DNA of 64,000 bases, taken from Fodinicola feengrottensis. Lineage in GTDB: Bacteria > Actinomycetota > Actinomycetes > Mycobacteriales > HKI-0501. The notes under the pieces were generated by a model that saw only the letters and a program-made list of their open reading frames with translations, ran no database searches and was not told the DNA's origin. The first letter of the stretch is position 1, and the number at the start of each line of letters is the position of its first letter. The stretch is taken from positions 46,135-110,134 of the forward strand of contig NZ_WOTO01000029.1 of the NCBI RefSeq assembly GCF_010993775.1, written 5' to 3'. Below are positions 58,047-64,000 of the stretch, in pieces. A program made the translations under genes and the position numbers.

Positions 58047-59463
58047 TCATCGCTCGCTCGCGGTATTTGCACGGAACACATAGCGGCGCAGCACCGGATA
58101 CAGGACGAGCACCGAGCCGAGGGTGACCAGGAAGCCCAGCGGCGTGATGCCCGACTCGGTCAGGAAACCGCCGGTGGCCGCCGAAGCCAGAACCGAGACC
58201 ACGCCAGCCCAGTTGACGGATTCGACCTCGTCTGGGTCCGCCACTTTGCGCCGCCGTATGAGGTAATAGTCGGCGATGATCACGCCGGCCAGCGCGGTCG
58301 TGGTCACGCCGAGGACTCCGAGGTACCGATTGATGAGGCCCAGAATGTCTCCGGCCACCATCAGCAGTCCGATGACATTGGCGAGCACCACCATGGTCAG
58401 TCGGCCCACATTGCGACGCAGCAGCCCGTCGAAGAGGTTGGACAGTGAGAGCGACCCGGAGTAGGTGTTCGGCACCTGCGCTTTGGCTTGTGCCACGTAC
58501 ATCAGCAAAAAAACCGAGCAGTCCGGCCAAGACGATGAAATAGGCGCCGGAGTTGTTGTTCGCCATCCACGAAACCTTTTCCGCGATCGTGGCGCCCTGT
58601 TGGCTGGCCGCGACGGCCGGATTCTTACCAAGGTATGTGGCGACCGCGCTGCTTCCAGCTCCTACGATCAGGCAGCCCAGCACCACCATCACGATGTCGA
58701 TCATGATCGCCCCGCCGATCGCGAGGATGCCGACATCCTTGCTGGTACGGGCATACCGGGCGAAGTCGGCGTCGGTCAGCGCGAGAGCACCGCCGGCCGA
58801 ACCCGCGAGGATGGCGATCACCGCGGCGAAATGCGCGCTGCCGTCGCCGCCGGTCACCGGTCCTGCCGTCAAGATCGCGGACAATGACAGACCCGATGTG
58901 GTCACCGCGATGGCCGCGAGAGCTATCGCCAGGATGAGAAATGCTATGAGCAGCACTGTCGACGTACGTTGCACCAGCTTCAGGCCGAATGTCGTGAGCG
59001 CGATCCACACCACCGTCAAAAGACCGTAGATAACGATCGCGTTGACCACCGACGGTTTCCAGCCGAACATGAAGAGTGTCCCGTAATAGAGCAGCGCGTC
59101 TTCCAGCGCCAAAAATCCGATGATCATGAAGGAATAGATCAGCGAGGCGATCACCGAACCACGGATTCCCAGCCCGTACACGCGTGAGGTCACCGTGCTG
59201 GAGGTGCCGTTCTGGTACGCCACGTGGCCGACCAGCCAGCCCAGGGTGCCGCCGAAGACCGTCACCAGCAGACCGGCGAGAATCCCCCAGCCGACCCCGG
59301 CGATCAGGGTCACTCCGCCGCCGATCGCCAGCTGGACCAGCGTCGAGACGATGCCCGCCGTATTCATCAGGAGTCCCCAGCCGCCTCGGCGGGCGGCCAG
59401 TGGGACAGCGGTCAGCGCGTAGTCCTCGATCTGGGTCTTTATGCCGGCAGGTTCTGTGGCCAC
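58047..59463 (-). CDS. NCS1-family purine/cytosine-type permease (frame break)
   Basis: About 472 residues from GTG 59463 (GGAGGCG upstream). IKTQIEDYALTAVPLAARRGGWGL is the typical NCS1 start. About twelve hydrophobic segments follow, with LTDADFARYARTSKDVGILAIGG as the conserved sixth-segment region and ADYYLIRRRKV near the end. The break is in the seven-A run 58507-58513; eight gives LLGFFLLMYVAQAKAQVPN. Substrate may be cytosine, hydantoin or a nucleobase. Next to it are a ribose-type ABC permease and an Asp/Glu/hydantoin racemase fragment, which favours a hydantoin or nucleobase salvage theme. Confidence 0.85.
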
Positions 59464-59479
59464 CGAACGCCTCCGAGAT

Positions 59480-60538
59480 TTAGTGCGGCTCTCGCCGGGA
59501 AAACAGCCGAATGTTGATCGACCAGAGCCCTTCGCGCTGGAGGATTTCGCTGACCGCGGCACCCGCGACGATCAGTCCGCTCAGAATTTGCTGCCAGTAG
59601 CTGGGAACGCCCGAGATCGCGAGGCCATTGGCCAGGGTGCCAAGGAAAAGCACCCCGATGGCGGTGCCCACCACACCGCCCGAGCCGCCGCGTAACGCGG
59701 TTCCGCCGAGCAGGACGGCGGCGGCCGCGTCGAACATGATCGTGTCGCCGACCTGCGGGCTGGCCGCGGCGACCCGGGCGCACTGCAGCACCGCCCCGAG
59801 GGCAGCGGCCGAGGCACAGATCGCGTACACCCAGATCGTGACCCGAGTCGTGTTGATGCCAGCCAGTCGGGCCGCCTGGAAATTGCCGCCCACCGCGTAC
59901 AAGTCCCGGCCGAAATGGGTGAACCGCAACACCCACCATGCCGCGAAGAACACCACGGCCATCATGATCACCGGAATCGGTATGCCGACCACGCTCCCGA
60001 ATGCCATTCCGTCCAGGAATCCGGAATTGATCGCCTTCGTCTCGGTGCCCGATACCAGGTTGACCAGTCCGCGAAAGAGCGACAATGTCCCCAGCGTCAC
60101 CACCATGAAAGAGGCGCGAAGGCGGCCGATCAGGAATCCGTTCGACAGCGCACCCAACGCTCCGGCCAGTACGACCGTGGCCACGCATGCCACGAAGATG
60201 GGGAATCCCAAATCGTGGTAGAACCAGGCCAAAATGAACCCCGAAAGGGCCATCATCGACCCGATCGACAGGTCGAACCCGCCCAGGATCAGGACGAAGG
60301 TCAAGCCCATCGACAGCATCCAGAGAATGGAGACACTGGTCAGCAGGGTCTTGATGTTGGCTTCGGTGGTGAACGTCGGCTGAGTGACGGCGAAATAGGC
60401 GATCAGCAGGACAAGGCCGATCGCGATCATCGCGATCCGCGAGTGGGCGAGAAAAGAGCGGACTCGGGAACTCAGATGTGGGTCGGTCGCGGATAAATCG
60501 CGACCTTCGGTACGGGGGCCACTCTGAATGTCGGTCAT
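59480..60538 (-). CDS. Ribose-type (RbsC-like) ABC transporter permease
   Basis: 352 residues, frame intact. SILWMLSMGLTFVLILGGFDLSIGSMMALSGF and NGFLIGRLRASFMVVTLGTLSLFRGL are hallmark RbsC segments, and TIMFDAAAAVLLGGTALRGGSGGVVGTAIGVLFLGTL is the conserved C-terminal region. It forms the channel of a carbohydrate-uptake ABC system; the start overlaps the stop of an upstream ATPase remnant (60535-60538). The matching binding protein is not in the window, and the ATPase is truncated, so the transporter is probably dead or relies on another ATPase. Confidence 0.9.
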   Translation of the reverse strand: MTDIQSGPRTEGRDLSATDPHLSSRVRSFLAHSRIAMIAIGLVLLIAYFAVTQPTFTTEANIKTLLTSVSILWMLSMGLTFVLILGGFDLSIGSMMALSGFILAWFYHDLGFPIFVACVATVVLAGALGALSNGFLIGRLRASFMVVTLGTLSLFRGLVNLVSGTETKAINSGFLDGMAFGSVVGIPIPVIMMAVVFFAAWWVLRFTHFGRDLYAVGGNFQAARLAGINTTRVTIWVYAICASAAALGAVLQCARVAAASPQVGDTIMFDAAAAVLLGGTALRGGSGGVVGTAIGVLFLGTLANGLAISGVPSYWQQILSGLIVAGAAVSEILQREGLWSINIRLFSRREPH

Positions 60539-61028
60539 CGCGGTCCCTCCGTCGCCAGGTGGGTGAGCCGTGCCTGGGTTGCCTCGGCACGGGAGAGCGT
60601 GGCCACCACCCGGCCCCGAAACAGCACGACAAAACGGTCGCAGAGCAGCAACAACTCATCGATCTCGGCGGATGAGATGACCAGCGCCATCCCGTTGTCC
60701 CGTGCCTCGTGGACGATCCGATGGATCAGGGTGGTTTCACCGAGACCGACCACCGGAATGTCCAGCGCAGCCCGCAGTTCATGGACACCGCCGTCCTGGA
60801 AATGGCCCACCACCACGGCGTCGAAACCGCGCCGTGCGGCGTCCAGGTTGGCGGCGACGAGTTCGTACGCGCAGCGGCCTCGCTGAGCCGGTGAATGTAC
60901 GGGTGCGGCCGTTCCAGGCCGGCGACGACAACCTCGACCTGATCACCGGCCAGTGCCCGCAGAGCATCCTGGAGAAGACGCAAATACGTGCTTCCCGAAG
61001 CGGTGAAACTCTGCCAAAGGATTCTCAT
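60535..61028 (-). pseudogene. Chimera: Asp/Glu (hydantoin) racemase N-terminus fused to RbsA C-terminus
   Basis: ATG 61028 begins MRILWQSFTASGSTYLRLLQ, the start of an Asp/Glu/hydantoin racemase. After one shift near 60870 it continues RCAYELVAANLDAARRGFDA then VVVGHFQDGGVHELRAAL and IPVVGLGE, still racemase. It then passes directly into IHRIVHEARDNGMALVISSAEIDELLLLCDRFVVL, the C-terminal end of a ribose-type ABC ATPase. The racemase active-site cysteine regions and all ATPase Walker motifs are missing. The junction (around 60725-60740) is best explained by a deletion fusing two genes in frame. Neither activity can survive. Confidence 0.7.
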
Positions 61029-61166
61029 CTGATCCGTTCCCTGTCGTCGTGACCCATCCCTATTCTGGTGCTGTCGCGATGGTGTCGCACTTCCTTGTTT
61101 CGGTCAGCGAACCGAGCGCTGGCCAGCGGGGCGGTCGTGCTGCAACTTCGGAGGCGTGCTCGTACG

Positions 61167-61856
61167 ATGCCATTCGCCGGGGGTGCAGCTTTGATTTCGC
61201 CAACCGTGGACGCGGCGGAGAAATTCGCTGAATCGGTGCCACTGTCCATTCCCGACCTGTTGCGCGCACGGGCGAAGCAGTCGCCCGATCGGCCACTTCT
61301 GCGGATCGGTGCCGATCGATGGACCGCTTCGCAGGTGTGCGACCGGGCATCCCGATTCGCGGCCGCTCTGCGAGCGGAAGGAATCGCGGCCGGTGAGCGG
61401 GTCGCGATCATGGCCGACAACAGGATCGAGGTGCTCGACCTTATTCTGGGTTGTGCGTGGATGGGCGCGATCGCCGTTCCCATCAACACCGGCGTACGCG
61501 GCCAACAGCTCCATCACATTCTCACCAACTGTGCGGCCGAGCTGCTGGTGATCGAGAATGCCTTTCTCGATCGGATAGAAGCGTTGCCGGACACCGCGTC
61601 GCTTCGACGAATCTGGACGCTGGACGGCCGGGAACCCGAGTCGCCGTTGGCCGTCGCGCTGCCACCGCTGAGCATGGGCATCGAACCTGCCGATGTCCGT
61701 CCTCGCGACACTGCGCTCATTCTCTACACTTCCGGCACGACCGGTGTCTCCAAAGGAGTGCTCTCCCCGCATGGGCAGTTTCATTGGTGGGGAGTCAATG
61801 TCAGTACGCAGCTGGAGCTTAGGAATTGGAATGAAATAACATTTCAAGTTGGCTGA
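61167..61856 (+). pseudogene. AMP-dependent acyl-CoA ligase, N-terminal half, cut by an insertion element
   Basis: 229 codons from ATG 61167. SIPDLLRARAKQSPDRPLLRI, ERVAIMADNRIEVLDLILGCAWMGAIAVPINTG and ALILYTSGTTGVSKGV (the P-loop) identify a CaiC-like ligase. After GQFHWWGVNVSTQLEL the sequence turns AT-rich and non-homologous and stops at 61856, where the insertion element begins. About 300 residues are missing; they may lie beyond the element, outside the window. The protein has no C-terminal catalytic lysine and is inactive. Confidence 0.85.
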
Positions 61857-61876
61857 TTATTTGGTATTATGTCGGG

Positions 61877-62497
61877 GTGCCCAAGGATCGATCTGTTGAA
61901 TTTGCTGCGATGGCGGAGCGTCTGGCCGGTTTGCTGCCGGCTTTGGATGAACGTCAGCGGCGGTTGGCGTTGGCGACGGAGGCTTGTTCGTGGGGGTATG
62001 GTGGGATTTCCGCTGTGTTTCGCGCGACCGGTGTGTCCATGCCGACGATTCGTCGGGGTGTGCGGGAGTTGGATGCTGCGGGTGATGGTGTCCCGCGGGG
62101 TCGTGTGCGGATTCCTGGCGGGGGTCGCAAGAAGGCCGAGGACGCCGACCCGGATTTGATGGATTGCTTGGATTCCTTGATTGAGCCTGGAACGCGAGGT
62201 GATCCGGAGTCCCCGTTGCGGTGGACTACGAAGTCAACTCGCAATCTCGCCAAGGAGGCAACCGAGCAAGGCTATGCGGCTAGTCATACGCTCGTGCGGA
62301 ATATTCTCCGCGGGATGGGCTACAGCCTGCAAGGAACCCGGAAAACCCTGGAGGGTGAACAGCATCCTGATCGTGACGCCCAGTTCCGTTACATCAACGG
62401 ACTCGCCGAAGATTTCCTGACCACTGGCGATCCAGTGATCAGCGTGGACACGAAGAAGAAGGAGCTGGTCGGGAGGTTCACGCAGGCCGGGCGGGAA
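61877..62497 (+). pseudogene. ISAzo13-type transposase, 5' part
   Basis: GTG 61877. LPALDERQRRLALATEACSWGYGGISAVFRATGVSMPTIRRGVREL is the N-terminal HTH, with 'RIRIPGGGRKKAEDADP'-like linker, and the DDE region starts at DPVISVDTKKKELVGRFTQAGRE, the signature of this family. It breaks exactly at an 8-bp repeat flanking the IS256-family element. The reading frame continues at 63929 with WRESGNPVKVSTYDFPNANG, also diagnostic. Precise removal of the inner element would restore AGREWRESGNP. Confidence 0.85.
62490..62497. repeat. Target-site duplication, left copy
   Basis: GGCGGGAA, identical to 63921-63928. Eight bases is the usual duplication size for IS256-family elements. Confidence 0.85.
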
Positions 62498-63920
62498 GAG
62501 CCTGTCACGATTTCTGTGTAAGCCGGAGGTGATTGGCTTACTTGTCTTATTATATCAGAATGTTAGGCGGCCGGGGAATAGTTGGGTGAGGGTGTTGAGT
62601 GCTATTTTCCAGCCCCAGGTGCCTGTTCCTGAGGCTCCGCCGCGTTGGGTGGAGATGTTGCGTAGTCCGAGGTAGATGAGTTTCATGGCTGCGTCTTTGT
62701 CGGGGAAGTGTCCGCGGTTTTTTTGGTGATTTTGCGGAGTTGGAAGTTGATGGATTCGATTTGGTTGGTGGTGTAGACAATTTTCCGGAGTTCTGCGGGG
62801 TAGTCCAGGAAGGGGGTGAAGTCGTTCCAGGCGTTGTTCCACACGTCGACGGCTCCGGGGTATTGTTTGCCGTGGGTCTTGGCGAACGCGTCGCGGGCGA
62901 GCTCGGCGGCCTCCAGGGTGGGCGCGGTATAGATCTCGCGCATCGACGCGGCCAGTGGTTTGCGGTCCTTGTAGGACACGAACCGCATGGCGTTGCGGAT
63001 GACGTGCACGACGCAGGTTTGCACTACGGTGTCAGGGAAGATTGAGCGGATCGCGTCCGGGAGCCCGGTCAGCCCGTCGCAGCACGCGATGAGGATGTCC
63101 CGCACGCCGCGGTTGCGCAAGTCCGTCAGGACCTTGGCCCAGAACTTGGCTCCCTCGGTGTCCTGGATCCAGCATCCGAGAGGGAGTGTTTGCGGCCGTC
63201 CACGTCCACTCCGATGGCCAGGTACGCGACCTTGGTGGTGACCACGCCGTTGTCCTTGATTCGGACCCGGATCCCGTCGATGTAGAGGATCGGGTAGACC
63301 TCGTCCAGCGGCCGTGACTGCCACAGCTTGATCTCGTCGACGACCACGTCGGTGATGTTCGAGATCAACTCCCGGGACGCGTTTACTCCATATATTTCAA
63401 GTAAATGCGCCTCGATGTCACGAGTTGTCATTCCTCGCGAGTACAAAGACAGGATCATGTCATCGATATTCCCCAAACGACGGGCACGTTTGGGTACGAT
63501 CGTGGGCTCGAACGTCCCGTTCCGGTCCCGCGGCACCTCGATCTGGACCGGGCCGCTGAGCGTGGACACGGTCTTGCGGGTTAGCCCGTTCCGGGAGTTG
63601 CCGGACCCGCGTCCCTCCGGCGCGCCGTGCTCATAGCCCAGGTGGTCGCTCATCTCGACCTGCAACGTCCGATCCAGCACCGCCTTGGTCATCTGGTTCA
63701 GCAGACCGTTCGCCCCGTCTACCGGCGTCCCAGTGGCCTTCGCGTCCGCTAGTAGAGCATCGATCGTCGCGGTCGAGAGCGCCCCCGTCAGCCGCGCAGC
63801 CGCCGTCTCATCATCACGACGAGACGAAATGTTCCGAGTCATACGGTGTCCCTTCCGACCAACCAACAGGCCAGTCGATCTTGGTACACCTCCGGCTTAC
63901 ACACTTGGCATGACACGCCC
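62498..63920 (-). mobile_element. IS256-family insertion sequence, 1423 bp
   Basis: Imperfect terminal inverted repeats: GAGCCTGTCACGATTTCT then GTGTAAGCCGGAGGTG on the left, and the complement of GGGCGTGTCATGCCAAGT then GTGTAAGCCGGAGGTG on the right. The inner 16 bases are identical (62516-62531 and 63887-63902). Flanked by 8-bp direct repeats, so this was a simple transposition into the ISAzo13-like transposase gene. Confidence 0.88.
62555..63842 (-). CDS. IS256-family transposase (two frame breaks)
   Basis: About 429 residues from ATG 63842 (GAAGGGA upstream). MTKAVLDRTLQVEMSDHLGYE and GNSRNGLTRKTVSTLSGPVQIEVPRDRNGTFEP are standard. The DDE residues fall in ILYIDGIRVRIK, IACCDGLTGLPDAI and TNQIESINFQL. 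Breaks: near 63178 an extra CT turns HSLGCWIQDTEG out of frame, and the seven-T run at 62718-62724 (A7 on the coding strand) should be eight to give ITKKNRGHFPDKDAA. Family members do not usually need frameshifting, so errors or inactivation are likelier than programmed slippage. Confidence 0.85.
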
Positions 63921-63928
63921 GGCGGGAA
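63921..63928. repeat. Target-site duplication, right copy
   Basis: GGCGGGAA, matching 62490-62497. Confidence 0.85.
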
Positions 63929-64000
63929 TGGCGGGAGAGTGGCAATCCGGTCAAGGTCTCGACCTATGACTTTCCCAACGCGAACGGCAAAGCCATCCCG
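63929..64000 (+). pseudogene. ISAzo13-type transposase, continuation
   Basis: The frame reads WRESGNPVKVSTYDFPNANG then KAIP to the window edge. This is the segment that follows DTKKKELVG...GRE in ISAzo13 transposases, so it is the displaced 3' part of the gene at 61877-62497. Confidence 0.85.

Larger units (their letters stand above)
61820..64000 (+). mobile_element. ISAzo13-like element, itself interrupted
   Basis: The element starts about 61820, where ligase homology ends, and runs off the right edge. Its transposase reads 61877-62497 and resumes at 63929. The base composition shifts to AT-rich at its left end. Left terminal repeat not resolved. Confidence 0.65.

Noticed and set aside
62718..62724. 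Programmed frameshift site (A7 on the coding strand) in the IS256-family transposase
   Set aside because: IS256-family transposases are normally read in one frame, and the window has many identical one-base-short homopolymers, so an undercall is simpler.
1..64000. tRNA, rRNA or plasmid/phage replication genes
   Set aside because: No TΨC-like GGTTCGA context with a cloverleaf, no rRNA sequence and no replication protein was seen on either strand.

Overview
The window is high-GC DNA from a soil-type actinomycete. The evidence is strong GC bias at third codon positions, frequent GTG starts, a mycothiol-dependent maleylpyruvate isomerase-like protein, DUF222/HNH endonucleases, LAL-type LuxR and MocR regulators, an ECF42 sigma factor with its DGPF partner, and a DtxR/IdeR-type iron box. 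I cannot name the genus. No rRNA, tRNA or CRISPR array was found.

Layout. 1-8.0 kb: partial NmrA-type reductase, a two-domain DUF427 protein, then a catabolic island (acyl-CoA synthetase facing a TetR regulator, enoyl-CoA hydratase, two acyl-CoA dehydrogenases, a phosphotriesterase-like hydrolase). 8.0-20.5 kb: DUF222/HNH endonuclease, transposase remnant, PhyH oxygenase, MerR, a CmtR-like metal sensor with a readable operator-promoter, DsbA-like protein, MocR regulator, peroxiredoxin, small membrane and secreted proteins, a 2-oxopent-4-enoate hydratase and an L,D-transpeptidase. 20.6-31 kb: aldehyde dehydrogenase, a protein with the 'LQRSAGNAAV' motif common around contractile injection systems, mycothiol isomerase-like protein with TetR, LuxR fragment, NIPSNAP, a decayed large protein and a secreted glycosidase. 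31-40.5 kb: cupin plus ABC-2 exporter operon, M1 aminopeptidase, DUF899, peroxiredoxin plus ECF sigma, DinB protein, CopD-like protein behind an iron box, GNAT. 40.5-48.5 kb: DUF3237/TetR pair with tandem operators, cupin, secreted crystallin-like protein, ECF42 sigma with DGPF protein, HxlR facing an MFS exporter, secreted S15 hydrolase.

48.8-52.4 kb holds the most unusual locus. A 34-residue basic peptide ending in QCYGCCCCA has a strong ribosome binding site. A long intercistronic stem-loop follows, then a membrane M50-type zinc protease with an apparent N-terminal PqqD-like recognition domain, and a translationally coupled ATPase-like/TPR protein. It looks like a compact RiPP-type peptide system with no obvious modifying enzyme.

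52.6-64 kb: small secreted proteins, lysozyme-like protein, RpiR regulator, two adjacent secreted wall-active proteins (SpoIID type and NlpC/P60 type) sharing nearly identical repeat tails, an NCS1 permease, a ribose-type ABC permease next to a racemase/ATPase chimera, and an acyl-CoA ligase broken by an ISAzo13-like element that is itself split by an IS256-family element with a visible 8-bp target duplication.

Quality caveat. About two dozen genes are interrupted by single frame changes that leave all domains intact. Many fall in homopolymer runs that look one base short, so most are probably sequencing errors. Such genes are given here as whole loci with the break point noted.
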